64,000 nt of DNA from Moraxella sp. FZFQ2102 (GTDB lineage Bacteria; Pseudomonadota; Gammaproteobacteria; Pseudomonadales; Moraxellaceae): NCBI RefSeq assembly GCF_024137865.1, contig NZ_CP099960.1, forward strand, positions 1,612,001-1,676,000. Direction: 5' to 3'. Each line of letters opens with the position of its first letter. Position 1 is the stretch's first letter. Below the pieces are notes generated by a model that did not search any database, had not been told where the DNA came from, and saw only the letters and a program-made list of their open reading frames with translations. The translations under genes and the position numbers were made by a program. Of this stretch, positions 55,065 to 64,000 are shown piece by piece.

Positions 55065-58000
55065 ATGCGACTAAAATCCCTAAAACTAGCCGGCTTTAAA
55101 TCTTTTGCCAATCCAACCACTTTTACTTTCAAGCATGACATCACCGCCATCGTCGGGCCTAATGGCTGTGGCAAATCCAATGTCATTGATGCCATCCGCT
55201 GGGTGCTGGGTGAGACTTCTGCCAAGCAGCTGCGTGGTGGGGCGATGAGTGATGTCATCTTTGCTGGTGTGGAAGGGCGTGCCGCCAAAAGCCTTGCCAG
55301 TGTTGAGTTGGTGTTTGAACACACCCAAGATGAGACGCACGGCATCCGCCATGAGCTAAACCTGTACCAAGAACTGAGCCTACGCCGACAAGTCACCAAA
55401 GATGGCAAATCGGATTATTTCATCAATGGTCAGCGAGTGCGTCGCCGTGATGTGGTGGATGTGTTTTTGGGTACGGGTCTGGGCGCGCGCAGCTATGCGG
55501 TGATTGAGCAGGGAATGATTGGGCGCATCGTAGAATCCAGCCCCATGCAGCTGCGTGAGTTCATCGAAGAAGGTGCGGGCGTCTCTCGCTATCAAGTACG
55601 CAGAGCCGATACCGAAAAAAAACTTGCCGAGACGCGCGATAATCTTGAACGCCTATCCGATCTTCAAGGTGAACTAAAAAAACAACAAAAAACTTTGATC
55701 CGCCAAGCCGAATCTGCCAAGCAATATGAAGTGCTCAATGATAAGCTTAATCAGCTACATTGGAATGATTTAATGCGTCGCTTGTTCGAGTCGTGGCAGT
55801 ATCATGAGCTGAAAAAAGGCGAGCATGGCAAATCCGCCGAAAAGCTTGCCGAGCTTGAACAAAATGTCACCAAAGTCCGCCGTGAACTCGATGAGCTGTC
55901 GGCGCGTGTCGCGGAAGCGCAGTGGATGAAAGACGATGCACGTGATAAATTTCACAACGCGCAGATGGCAGAACAGACCGCGCAGCACAATTTTTATACC
56001 GTCAATAGTCAGCTTGCACAAAATGATGAGAAAATCGCACGGCTGACAGCGCAGCATCAAGAAGCGCTTGCCAATATCGAGCACGCCACCGCCGAGCTTG
56101 CCGAGATTGACAGCCAGCTTGCTACCATCACACCTGACACGATGGCACTAGAGCAGGCACTCACTGATGCCAAACAGGTGCTTGCCGATGCTCAAGATGC
56201 ATGGCAAAAACAGCGTGATGAGCTATCTGTCATCACCCAAGACAAAAATAATCTGGATAACCGCAAAAAACTTGCCGAATCCCAGATCGCCCGCCTAAAA
56301 GATGCTGAGCAAAAATGGCAAAAACGCAGCGATGCACTCGATGCGGAGCAGGCAGGCTTTGTTGATGCCCAGCAAGACCAAGCCGAGCAAAAAACTTATC
56401 AAGAGCAGATTGCCAATCTTAAACTTAAGCTTGATAATCTATCAGATCATGATGAGCTCAAATCTCGCTATGATACACTCAGTGAGACTGTCAAGACGCT
56501 ACAAGCAAGCACCCAATCCCAAGAAAAACGCCATGCCGTCCTGATGGGTGAGTATGATATTTTGCACAAGCTTGTACATACGCCAATCGCTCAACAATAT
56601 AGCACATCGAGTGATGATCAAGCGGATTTGCAAGCTTTGCCAAGCCTTGAGCATGGTTTGATGCCGAGCAGTACGGGGCATCAATATGCCAAAGTACTGG
56701 ATCAGTTTTTGGGATTTTGGCTGGATGCCAAAGTGACTGCTCAGCTTAATATGGCGACCGCCTTGACCACACCTACCAAAGATGGTGTGAATTTATTATT
56801 AAAATCTGGTAAAAAAAGCGATACTGCCATCACGACAAGCGCCATCGCAGCCAGTGATGCCATTGCCAAGTTGCCCAAGCAGATTGGTGAGCAGCTGATT
56901 CGCTTGGATCAGTTATTTAGCACACCGACTTTGGAGATTTTTGGGCGCACCTTTTTATATACGGGCGATGATTCGCTTGATGAGATGGATACAAGCGCAT
57001 TGATTGGCGTGATGATTTTGACCAAGACAGGCTGGCTGATTGGCAGTTTTGGCATGGTGCATATCAGCCGTTTTGGTGAGACAGGCAGTCAATTTCTTGC
57101 CCAAAAACAAGCACATATCGAGCGATTGGCTGTGCTAGAAGAAGAGTTGAACACCCTAGAAGATGCACTGAGTGCCGACCAAAAACAGCTGAAAAATCAG
57201 CTGAATCTACTTGAGCAAACCAAAGTTGAGCTTGAAGAAGTCATCGCCCAAAAAACCGCCACCACCGCACAGCTGCACAGTGCCGAAAAAGCACTGACAG
57301 CACTCACTGCCAAGCTGGATGCGGATAAAATCCGCCGTGACAACCATGCCAAAAACCGTCAAGCGCTCGATGAAGAAAAACAAGACCGCCAAAAAGAGCT
57401 TGATGAGTTGACCGTACAGCTTGATGAATATCATACAAAGCTTGGCGAGTTTGCCCCACGCTTTGAGATGGCGAATCAAGCGATGACCGTGCTGACGGCT
57501 CGCATTGATGAAGCTAATGGACTGGTTAAGACCAAAAATGAGACCTATCAAGCCATGCAGCTCAAATTTGGCACGCTAAGCCAAAGCAAAACCCACGCCG
57601 AACGCCTGCTTGATATGGCAAAAAACAGCGCCACGCAGACAATAGCAGACATCGAAGTTACCAAAAAACACCAAGAAACCCTACAAGAAAAATTACCAAA
57701 GCTTGAAGAAATATTCAAAGCTGCCAAGATGAGCAGTCATGAACTCAAAATCTCAAGCGATGAATATGAAGCGGCTGCCAAAGCACTGCAAATCGCCCAA
57801 ACCAAGCTACAAGATGAGCTGACTGAAGCACACGGCAAATTTGCCACCGCCCAAGCACAGTCTGCCCAAATCAGTGCTGATGCGGCAGTGGGTGAGAGTC
57901 GGATGCAGGATTTGGGCGATGAGCTGTTGCGATTTGATGAGACGTTTAATCTGCCTGCGACCTTGGCAGAGTTTAGAGCCAACCCTAATCAGCAGTTCAT

Positions 58001-58685
58001 TGACCATAGCCAAAAGCGAGAGGATATCAAAGCGCAAATCGCCAAACTCGGTGCGGTGAACTTAGCTGCTGCTGCTGAGCTTGCCGAGATTGAGGCGCGT
58101 GTATCGCCGATGGATGAGCAAATCCAAGACATCACCGACAGTATGAAAAAACTTGAAGATGCCATCAAAGCGATCGATGAGAAGACCAAATCGCTGTTTT
58201 TGACAGCGCTCAATGCGGTGAATAAAGAGCTCAATGCTTTGTTCTCAAAAGTATTTGGCGGTGGTCAGGCAAGCTTAAGTCTGATGGAAGATGAAACCTT
58301 GTCCAAGGCGGACAAATGGCGTGCAGGACTTGTGCTGATGGCACAGCCAAAGGGCAAGAAAAACTCGCGGCTTGCTGTGCTGTCGGGCGGTGAGAAGACC
58401 TTGACGGCGTTGAGTTTGATTTTTGCGATTTTCAAGCAGCATCCTGCGCCGTTTTGTGTGCTGGATGAAGTTGATGCGCCACTGGATGATGCCAATGTTG
58501 GGCGCTTTACAGGGCTGATTCATGAGTTGGCTGACGATGTGCAGTTTATCTTTATTAGTCATAATAAGCTTGCCATGCAAATTGCCGATGAGCTCAAAGG
58601 CATCACTATGCCGACGGCGGGGATTTCAAGTCTGGTCACAGTCAATTTAGAAGAGGCGGAACAGTATTTGAAGCCGACGGCATAG
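55065..58685 (+). CDS. smc: Chromosome segregation protein SMC
   Basis: 1206 residues. It starts MRLKSLKLAGFKSFANPTTF, with Walker A IVGPNGCGKSNVIDA (about 30-44); two long coiled-coil halves (about 170-500 and 665-1020) are separated by the hinge; the C-terminal head has LSGGEKTLTALSL and FCVLDEVDAPLDDANVGRF. SMC organises chromosomes with ScpAB. E. coli and close relatives use MukB instead, so this gene supports a Moraxellaceae or pseudomonad-like source. scpA and scpB are not in the window. The end lies 140 bases before the rpsB terminator-promoter overlap. Confidence 0.96.
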   Translation: MRLKSLKLAGFKSFANPTTFTFKHDITAIVGPNGCGKSNVIDAIRWVLGETSAKQLRGGAMSDVIFAGVEGRAAKSLASVELVFEHTQDETHGIRHELNLYQELSLRRQVTKDGKSDYFINGQRVRRRDVVDVFLGTGLGARSYAVIEQGMIGRIVESSPMQLREFIEEGAGVSRYQVRRADTEKKLAETRDNLERLSDLQGELKKQQKTLIRQAESAKQYEVLNDKLNQLHWNDLMRRLFESWQYHELKKGEHGKSAEKLAELEQNVTKVRRELDELSARVAEAQWMKDDARDKFHNAQMAEQTAQHNFYTVNSQLAQNDEKIARLTAQHQEALANIEHATAELAEIDSQLATITPDTMALEQALTDAKQVLADAQDAWQKQRDELSVITQDKNNLDNRKKLAESQIARLKDAEQKWQKRSDALDAEQAGFVDAQQDQAEQKTYQEQIANLKLKLDNLSDHDELKSRYDTLSETVKTLQASTQSQEKRHAVLMGEYDILHKLVHTPIAQQYSTSSDDQADLQALPSLEHGLMPSSTGHQYAKVLDQFLGFWLDAKVTAQLNMATALTTPTKDGVNLLLKSGKKSDTAITTSAIAASDAIAKLPKQIGEQLIRLDQLFSTPTLEIFGRTFLYTGDDSLDEMDTSALIGVMILTKTGWLIGSFGMVHISRFGETGSQFLAQKQAHIERLAVLEEELNTLEDALSADQKQLKNQLNLLEQTKVELEEVIAQKTATTAQLHSAEKALTALTAKLDADKIRRDNHAKNRQALDEEKQDRQKELDELTVQLDEYHTKLGEFAPRFEMANQAMTVLTARIDEANGLVKTKNETYQAMQLKFGTLSQSKTHAERLLDMAKNSATQTIADIEVTKKHQETLQEKLPKLEEIFKAAKMSSHELKISSDEYEAAAKALQIAQTKLQDELTEAHGKFATAQAQSAQISADAAVGESRMQDLGDELLRFDETFNLPATLAEFRANPNQQFIDHSQKREDIKAQIAKLGAVNLAAAAELAEIEARVSPMDEQIQDITDSMKKLEDAIKAIDEKTKSLFLTALNAVNKELNALFSKVFGGGQASLSLMEDETLSKADKWRAGLVLMAQPKGKKNSRLAVLSGGEKTLTALSLIFAIFKQHPAPFCVLDEVDAPLDDANVGRFTGLIHELADDVQFIFISHNKLAMQIADELKGITMPTAGISSLVTVNLEEAEQYLKPTA

Positions 58686-58791
58686 AATGATTTGTTGTGG
58701 TGGCTGCCAATATACTGCGATACTGTGAAGTAGTTGTTGTTCTTATTTAGGCAAAGATTCAGAGTGAGCGGTGTTATTCATGACAAATATC

Positions 58792-58820
58792 TTGGCTTTG
58801 TGTGTAATTTTTGCTATAAT
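58792..58820 (+). promoter_or_regulatory. Sigma70 promoter of rpsB-tsf
   Basis: TTGGCT at 58792-58797, a 17-base spacer and TATAAT at 58815-58820, with TTGC before the -10. It gives a leader of about 200 bases. Confidence 0.82.
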
Positions 58821-58821
58821 A

Positions 58822-58854
58822 ATGCGTCCATTTTTATAAATGGGCGTATTTTTT
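58822..58854 (+). terminator. Terminator-like hairpin overlapping the rpsB transcription start
   Basis: ATGCGTCCATTT and AAATGGGCGTAT arms (12 pairs counting two G-U) then TTTTTT. For transcripts coming from smc it would be a full terminator; for RNA started at about 58827 only half of the stem remains. Confidence 0.7.
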
Positions 58855-59024
58855 AATTTAACTTTACACTACACACACGAAATTTACAGCGTAGGCTTAC
58901 GGTGTTTTTGGAATATCGGGGTGTCTATCAGTTTGAATAATTTGACCTGATGGTCAGATGCGTGCTGATGGATTCGGTATTTTTGATTTCGTGGAGGCGT
59001 AACCCAAACTTTTTAGGAACTCTT

Positions 59025-59774
59025 ATGTCAGACAAGAACCCAACTCAAATCTCAATGCGTGACTTGCTAGAAGCAGGTGCTCACTTCGGTCACCAAACTC
59101 GTTTTTGGAACCCAAAAATGAGCCAATACATCTTTGGTGCTCGTAACCGCATTCACATCATCAACCTTGAGCACACTGTTAAGCAGTTCAACGAAGCGCT
59201 AACTTTCGTGAACAAGCAAGCTGCTGCACGCAACAAGATTTTGTTCGTTGGTACTAAGCGCGCTGCATCTGCAGTGATCCGTGAGCAAGCGACTCGTGCA
59301 GGCATGCCGTATGTTGATCATCGTTGGTTGGGCGGTATGCTTACCAACTGGAAAACACTACGCCAGTCAATCACTCGCCTAAAAGAGCTTGAAAAGCAAG
59401 CTGAAGACGGTACTTTTGCTAAGCTTACTAAGCGTGAAGCACTTGAGCGTACTCGCCAAATGGAAAAACTAGAGCGCGCTCTAGGTGGTATCAAAGACAT
59501 GGGCGGTCTTCCAGACGCGCTATTTGTTGTCGATGTTGACCACGAAGCGATCGCGATCAAAGAAGCGAAAAACCTTGGTATTCCTGTTATCGGTATCGTT
59601 GATACCAACTCAAACCCAGACAATGTTGATTATGTCATCGCAGCAAACGACGACGCAATCCGCGCTGTAAGCCTATATGTAACTGCTATGGCTGATGCAA
59701 TCATCGCTGGTAAAGAGTACGCAAAAACTCAAGGTGGCGCACAAGAGCAAGCGGTAGAAGCAGCTGCTGAATAA
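59025..59774 (+). CDS. rpsB: Small ribosomal subunit protein S2
   Basis: 249 residues from the ATG at 59025, with TAGGAAC in front; a longer open frame begins at 58950 but is not conserved. [26 protein letters not shown] and the [14 protein letters not shown] block are typical. Codon choice is that of a highly expressed gene. tsf follows after a 123-base gap with no clear terminator, giving the usual rpsB-tsf unit. Confidence 0.97.
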   Translation: MSDKNPTQISMRDLLEAGAHFGHQTRFWNPKMSQYIFGARNRIHIINLEHTVKQFNEALTFVNKQAAARNKILFVGTKRAASAVIREQATRAGMPYVDHRWLGGMLTNWKTLRQSITRLKELEKQAEDGTFAKLTKREALERTRQMEKLERALGGIKDMGGLPDALFVVDVDHEAIAIKEAKNLGIPVIGIVDTNSNPDNVDYVIAANDDAIRAVSLYVTAMADAIIAGKEYAKTQGGAQEQAVEAAAE

Positions 59775-59897
59775 GTTTTTATCATTCATTGAATGGTCAT
59801 AAAACTGTGCTATGATGGTTTATGTTTGGGTCGTGCTTTATGATTTGACATAAGCCATCATTCAAATAAATTTTAAAAAAATTCAAAGGTAATCCAA

Positions 59898-60776
59898 ATG
59901 ACTCAAGTTTCTGCAAAGCTTGTAAAAGAGCTGCGTGACCGTACTGGTCTTGGTATGATGGAGTGCAAAAAAGCACTAGAAGAAGCAAACGGCGACATCG
60001 AGCTTGCGATTGACAACCTACGCAAATCAGGTCAAGCAAAAGCTGCTAAGAAAGCTGGTAACATCGCTGCTGACGGTGCAATCATCATCGCTCAAGGCGA
60101 AGGCAAAGCACTGCTTCTAGAAGTAAACTGCCAAACTGACTTCGTTGCTAAAGACGAAAACTTCACTGTATTTGCAAACAAAGTCGCTGAGCTTGCTTTG
60201 GCAAATAACACCACTGATGTGGCTGCAATCTCTGCACTACCATATGGCGACGGCGCAACTGTAGAAGAAGCGCGTATCGCATTGGTACAAAAAATCGGTG
60301 AAAACATCCAAGTTCGCCGTGCAGAAGTCATTGAAGGTGCGAACCTTGCTGCATACCGCCACGGTCTGCGTATCGGTGTTGTCGTATCACTAGAAGGCGG
60401 CAACGAAGAAGTGGGTAAAGCAGTTGCAATGCAAGTTGCAGCATTCAACCCGCTAGCAGTAAACGAAGCTGATGTACCTGCTGACATCCTAGCACGCGAA
60501 AAAGACATCATCGAAGCCAAAGCTAAAGAATCTGGCAAGCCAGAAGCTGTGGTTGAGAAGATGATCACTGGCGGCCTACAAAAGTACCTAAACGAAGTGA
60601 CTTTGGTTAACCAACCATATGTCATGGACAACGAAAAGAAAGTTGGCGATGTACTTAAAGCTGAAGGCGCAACCGTACTAAGCTTCAAGCGTCTTGAAGT
60701 GGGCGAAGGCATCGAGAAGAAGCAAGAAGACTTCGCTGCTGAAGTTGCTGCCGCTCAAGCTGCTGCAAAAGCTTAA
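59898..60776 (+). CDS. tsf: Elongation factor Ts
   Basis: 292 residues. It starts [29 protein letters not shown], the N-terminal UBA-like domain; [28 protein letters not shown] begins the core with the TDFVA motif that contacts EF-Tu. It recycles EF-Tu-GDP. Leucine is often CTA, as in acnB and efp. A long hairpin terminator follows. pyrH and frr, which often follow elsewhere, are not present. Confidence 0.97.
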   Translation: MTQVSAKLVKELRDRTGLGMMECKKALEEANGDIELAIDNLRKSGQAKAAKKAGNIAADGAIIIAQGEGKALLLEVNCQTDFVAKDENFTVFANKVAELALANNTTDVAAISALPYGDGATVEEARIALVQKIGENIQVRRAEVIEGANLAAYRHGLRIGVVVSLEGGNEEVGKAVAMQVAAFNPLAVNEADVPADILAREKDIIEAKAKESGKPEAVVEKMITGGLQKYLNEVTLVNQPYVMDNEKKVGDVLKAEGATVLSFKRLEVGEGIEKKQEDFAAEVAAAQAAAKA

Positions 60777-60853
60777 TAGTATAATTATTGATTTTTCATA
60801 CAATCAAGTTAAGCTTGCTTAAAGATTGATGAATTAATAATTATCAAAAAATA

Positions 60854-60909
60854 AAAACCGTTATTGATTGAGCCGTGTTGGCTTGATGAATGGCGGTTTT
60901 TATTTTTTG
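60854..60909 (+). terminator. Intrinsic terminator of tsf
   Basis: AAAAACCG and CGGTTTTTA outer arms with an inner GAGCC-N5-GGCTT (one G-T pair) pairing, then TTTTATTTTTT. It is 78 bases past the stop. Confidence 0.75.
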
Positions 60910-61017
60910 GGCAATGTTGGCAAAAATTTAGGGAAAATAAGCAAATTGTAAATTGTAAAAAAACCACTGACAGAGTACAATAGACAAAGTTTGGCTAAAA
61001 ATTATTAAGGAATTGCG

Positions 61018-61671
61018 ATGTCATCGTTCGACCCACAAGCATTCATCGAAGTTGCGTTAAAAAATGGCGTGCTAAAATTTGGCGAATTCACCCTAAAATC
61101 AGGCCGTGTCAGCCCCTATTTTTTCAATGCAGGGCTGCTTTCGACTGGTGAATTATTAAGCGTGCTTGCCACAGGTTATGCCGATACATTGGCTGCCAAT
61201 GCTGATCGTGATGATTTGGTGATTTTTGGTGCGGCGTATAAAGGTATCCCATTTGTGGCAGCGACTGCGCAAGCCCTGTGGACACAGCACAATATCAATG
61301 CTAATTGGGGCTATAACCGCAAAGAAGCCAAAGATCATGGTGAAGGCGGTATGCTCGTTGGTGCAGATTTATCAGGCAAAAAAGTATGGGTGATTGACGA
61401 TGTGATGACCGCAGGTACAGCGATGCGTGAAGTGGTAGGTATCCTAGATAATGCAGGCGCAAGCGTTGCAGGTATCATCGTTGCACTTGACCGCAAAGAA
61501 AAAGGGCAAGGCGATAAATCCGCCATCCAAGAGCTTGCCGATACCCTTGGCGTGCCTGTGCTTGCCTTGGTGACGATGGATGACATCACCGATTATGTCG
61601 CCAAAAACGGTACCGAACAAGAGCTTGCCGCGATGAAAGCATATCGCGCGCAGTACGGCATTTGTGAATAA
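61018..61671 (+). CDS. pyrE: Orotate phosphoribosyltransferase
   Basis: 217 residues. VWVIDDVMTAGTAMREVV is the PRPP-binding motif, and FGAAYKGIPFVAATAQAL and GRVSPYFFNAG are typical. It makes OMP from orotate in pyrimidine synthesis. It has its own gap upstream after the tsf terminator; gshB follows after 52 bases in the same direction. Confidence 0.96.
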   Translation: MSSFDPQAFIEVALKNGVLKFGEFTLKSGRVSPYFFNAGLLSTGELLSVLATGYADTLAANADRDDLVIFGAAYKGIPFVAATAQALWTQHNINANWGYNRKEAKDHGEGGMLVGADLSGKKVWVIDDVMTAGTAMREVVGILDNAGASVAGIIVALDRKEKGQGDKSAIQELADTLGVPVLALVTMDDITDYVAKNGTEQELAAMKAYRAQYGICE

Positions 61672-61723
61672 TAACCGCATCAAATATTGCGTCAATAAAA
61701 CAACAAAAACAATAGGTAAGGCT

Positions 61724-62686
61724 ATGAAAAAACTCAACTTTTTGATTGTTATGGATGAGATCAGCAAGATCAATTATAAAAAAGACACATCACTTGCGAT
61801 GGCGTGGGCAATCAGTGAGCGCGGTCATGGCTTAAGCTATTGTAAAATCGATGATCTATGGCTAGATCAAGGTGTGCTAAAAATTGACGCGCAGCCATTG
61901 TCGGTATTTCGCGATCCTGATCATTTTTATGAGCTTGGCGATGTGGCGACGGTGGCTGTGACCGAGTTTGATGTAATTTTGATGCGTAAGGATCCGCCAT
62001 TTGACATGAATTTCTTGTATGCTTTGCATTTATTGGACTATGCCAAGCGTGCAGGCGTGTGGGTGGTCAACGATCCCTTGTCGGTCAAGGACTGCAACGA
62101 AAAGCTATTCGCCACGCAGTTCAGCGACTTGATGAGTCCGACGATTGTCACCAATAAACAAGCGCATATCCGCGAATTTATCAAGACGCATGGCGATGTG
62201 ATTGTCAAGCCGCTGGATGGTATGGGTGGCATGGGGATTTTTCGCTTGACCGCAGACAGCCCAAATATTGGCTCGACACTTGAGATGCTGACACAGCTTG
62301 GCACAACGCCAATCATGGCACAAAAATTCATCCCTGCCATTACAGAAGGCGATAAGCGCGTGCTAATCGTGGGTGGTAAGCCTGTCGATTATTGCTTGGC
62401 GCGCATTCCAAGCACGGGTGAGACGCGCGGGAATTTGGCGGCGGGCGGTCGTGGTGTTGCCATGCCGTTATCTGAGCGTGAAAGACAGCTTGCTGAGACG
62501 ATTGTACCGATTTTACTGGAAAAAGGCTTGTATTTTGTCGGTTTGGATGTTATTGGCGGCTTAATTACCGAGATCAATGTCACAAGCCCAACTTGCGTGC
62601 GTGAGATTGATGATCAATGTGGCACGCAGATTGCGGTGGATTTTATTGAATTTATCGAAAATAACATCGCGACCAAAGCGGCGTAA
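61724..62686 (+). CDS. gshB: Glutathione synthetase
   Basis: 320 residues from the ATG at 61724 (AGGTAAGG before it). FLIVMDEISKINYKKDTSLAMA opens the protein, VKPLDGMGGMGIFR is the ATP-grasp loop, and RIPSTGETRGNLAAGGRG and EINVTSPTCVREID complete it. It joins gamma-glutamylcysteine and glycine. A longer frame starts at 61664 but overlaps pyrE and lacks the family start. murG follows after a gap of 125 bases that shows no gene. Confidence 0.95.
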   Translation: MKKLNFLIVMDEISKINYKKDTSLAMAWAISERGHGLSYCKIDDLWLDQGVLKIDAQPLSVFRDPDHFYELGDVATVAVTEFDVILMRKDPPFDMNFLYALHLLDYAKRAGVWVVNDPLSVKDCNEKLFATQFSDLMSPTIVTNKQAHIREFIKTHGDVIVKPLDGMGGMGIFRLTADSPNIGSTLEMLTQLGTTPIMAQKFIPAITEGDKRVLIVGGKPVDYCLARIPSTGETRGNLAAGGRGVAMPLSERERQLAETIVPILLEKGLYFVGLDVIGGLITEINVTSPTCVREIDDQCGTQIAVDFIEFIENNIATKAA

Positions 62687-62811
62687 ATGCTGCCCGATGA
62701 CACTTGCCAACAATTTTTATTGACAAAAATCTAAACAAATTGTGCTTGAGTTTGGCAAAGAAGTCATTGAAAATAGATGCTTTTTTAGACAGTTAGACAG
62801 CTGGAATGGTT

Positions 62812-63906
62812 ATGACAAAACAACTTAATGTCCTTATGATGGCGGCAGGTACAGGCGGTCATGTGTTTCCTGCCTTGGCGGTAGCCGATGAGCTGGCACG
62901 CCGTGGTGCGACGATTCACTGGCTTGGCACGCCAACTGGCATGGAAAATGATCTGGTGGCAAAGCATGGCTATCAGATGCACCACATAGAGATGCAAGGA
63001 CTGCGCGGTAAGGGCTTGGCGCGCATGGTGAAATTACCATTTATGCTGTTTAAAGCAGTGATGCAAGCGCGTAAAATCATTCAAGAATATAACATCGATG
63101 TCGCGGTGGGTTTTGGCGGCTATGTCACCGCACCAGGTGGTCTTGCGGCAAAATTATCAAAAAAACCGCTGATCATCCATGAACAAAATGCCATCGTCGG
63201 TATGAGTAATAAAAACCTTGCGCGCCATGCTGATAAGGTGCTGCAAGCGTTCGATGGTGCGTTTGGGGCAGAATTTGCCAATAAGCTATTGACTGTGGGC
63301 AACCCTGTGCGCGATGCCATTGCCCAAATCGCATCACCTGATGTGCGCTATGTCGATGGCGATGAGTCACCGCTGAAAGTCTTGGTGGTGGGTGGTTCAC
63401 TGGGCGCGATGGCGATTAACCAAGCCATCGTTGAGATGCTTGATAAGATCAATCGCCCAATCAGTCTACGCCATCAATGCGGCAAGGACAATCACGAGCA
63501 GATGCTGGTGGCGTATTCACAAGCTGACATTGACCCGAATAAACACATCGTTGAACTAAAGCCATTTATCGATGATATGGCGGCAGCTTATGCGTGGGCG
63601 GATGTCATCGTCTGCCGTGCAGGTGCGCTGACGGTGACCGAGATTCAGACTGCAGGAGTGGCGGCAATTTTTGTGCCATTGCCACACGCGGTCGATGATC
63701 ACCAAACTGCCAATGCCAAGGTATTGGTCGATGCAGGCGCAGCAATCTTAATGCCGCAATCGACACTCAGCGGTGAGCTATTAGCCCAGACTTTAGATGG
63801 ATTGGATCGCAATAAATGCAAGCAAATGGCACAAATCGCGCGTACACAAGCCAAAGCAGATATTGCGCAGAATATTGCTGATTTGATCGAACAATCGGTT
63901 CGTTGA
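62812..63906 (+). CDS. murG: UDP-N-acetylglucosamine--N-acetylmuramyl-(pentapeptide) pyrophosphoryl-undecaprenol GlcNAc transferase
   Basis: 364 residues from the ATG at 62812, with GGA 7 bases before; the ATG at 62806 lies against the ribosome site. MMAAGTGGHVFPALAVADEL and GFGGYVTAPGGLAAKL are the acceptor-side G-loops, and VVGGSLGAMAINQA and CRAGALTVTEIQTAG the donor side. It makes lipid II on the inner face of the membrane. It is part of the division and cell-wall cluster, as the next gene is probably murC. Confidence 0.96.
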   Translation: MTKQLNVLMMAAGTGGHVFPALAVADELARRGATIHWLGTPTGMENDLVAKHGYQMHHIEMQGLRGKGLARMVKLPFMLFKAVMQARKIIQEYNIDVAVGFGGYVTAPGGLAAKLSKKPLIIHEQNAIVGMSNKNLARHADKVLQAFDGAFGAEFANKLLTVGNPVRDAIAQIASPDVRYVDGDESPLKVLVVGGSLGAMAINQAIVEMLDKINRPISLRHQCGKDNHEQMLVAYSQADIDPNKHIVELKPFIDDMAAAYAWADVIVCRAGALTVTEIQTAGVAAIFVPLPHAVDDHQTANAKVLVDAGAAILMPQSTLSGELLAQTLDGLDRNKCKQMAQIARTQAKADIAQNIADLIEQSVR

Positions 63907-63980
63907 TTGTTAAAAAGTTTTAATAATCAAATGATATTTATTAAGTAATTAAACTTATTGTCAAACCCCAAGGAAACATC

Positions 63981-64000
63981 ATGTCCACCAATAAAACCTT
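63981..64000 (+). CDS. murC: Start of a gene, probably murC (cut by the window end)
   Basis: ATG at 63981, preceded by AAGGAAAC at the right spacing, reading MSTNKT before the edge. The protein part is too short to identify. I infer murC (UDP-N-acetylmuramate--L-alanine ligase) only because it normally follows murG in the dcw cluster. Confidence 0.45.

Larger units (their letters stand above)
58686..59024 (+). promoter_or_regulatory. smc-rpsB intergenic region and rpsB leader
   Basis: 339 bases without a gene. It contains the rpsB promoter (58792-58820), an overlapping hairpin (58822-58854), and a leader of about 200 bases before the rpsB ATG. In many gammaproteobacteria the rpsB leader binds S2 for feedback; whether this leader does so cannot be read here. 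Confidence 0.5.

Overview
This window looks like chromosomal housekeeping DNA from a gammaproteobacterium of the family Moraxellaceae, probably Moraxella or a near relative such as Psychrobacter. The reasons are the protein types (SMC rather than MukB, a SpoT with a worn-down synthetase domain, a UbiM-type ubiquinone hydroxylase), a GC content around the mid-40s by eye, and small family proteins typical of the group. No prophage, insertion sequence, CRISPR array or plasmid-type module was seen. The window opens inside lipA and closes at the first codons of a gene that is probably murC.

Region by region. 1-3.4 kb: lipA (partial, minus) and acnB. 3.5-12.6 kb: a minus-strand catabolic cluster (LysR regulator, AmaC-like aminotransferase, HglS, AmaB/ALDH7, D-2-hydroxyglutarate dehydrogenase, then a membrane thioredoxin) and a divergent D-lactate dehydrogenase-type gene. 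Together the four enzymes would carry piperideine-6-carboxylate (from lysine) through 2-aminoadipate, 2-oxoadipate and D-2-hydroxyglutarate to 2-oxoglutarate. This is the most coherent metabolic system in the window. 12.9-16.8 kb: tRNA-Val, epmB divergent from efp (an EF-P modification pair), lpxC and a DciA-like gene. 17-20.4 kb: four secreted proteins (a CHAP-like amidase, two small periplasmic proteins and a nuclease lipoprotein) plus a small downstream ORF. 20.4-29.9 kb: mutY, ispA, rnr, rimI, infC, thrS, an ABM-domain protein and trmB. 30-32.4 kb: a DUF2628 membrane protein with a pilin-like tail, a TraX-family protein and a CatB-type acetyltransferase; this is the most accessory-looking part.

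32.4-48.1 kb: priA, a Dyp-type peroxidase, then the minus-strand gmk, rpoZ, spoT, a previously unlisted 58-residue ORF and ridA, followed by ispH-recJ, nadE, zapA with a ZapB-like partner, a YgfB-like gene and ribF. 48.1-54.8 kb: an intergenic stretch with a degenerate direct repeat, mdh, ubiM, and the compact operon lgt-thyA-folA-apbE. 55-64 kb: smc, rpsB-tsf, pyrE, gshB, murG and the start of murC.

Several control signals can be read directly: good sigma70 promoters for efp, rpsB, mutY, tRNA-Val and a DUF2147 gene; extended -10 elements of the form TTTGCTAAAAT at thrS, ispH and smc; many intrinsic terminators; an ATT start codon for infC; and a smc-distal terminator lying across the rpsB promoter. 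A 9-mer (TTGGCAAGT or its complement) recurs about sixteen times and deserves a genome-wide count.
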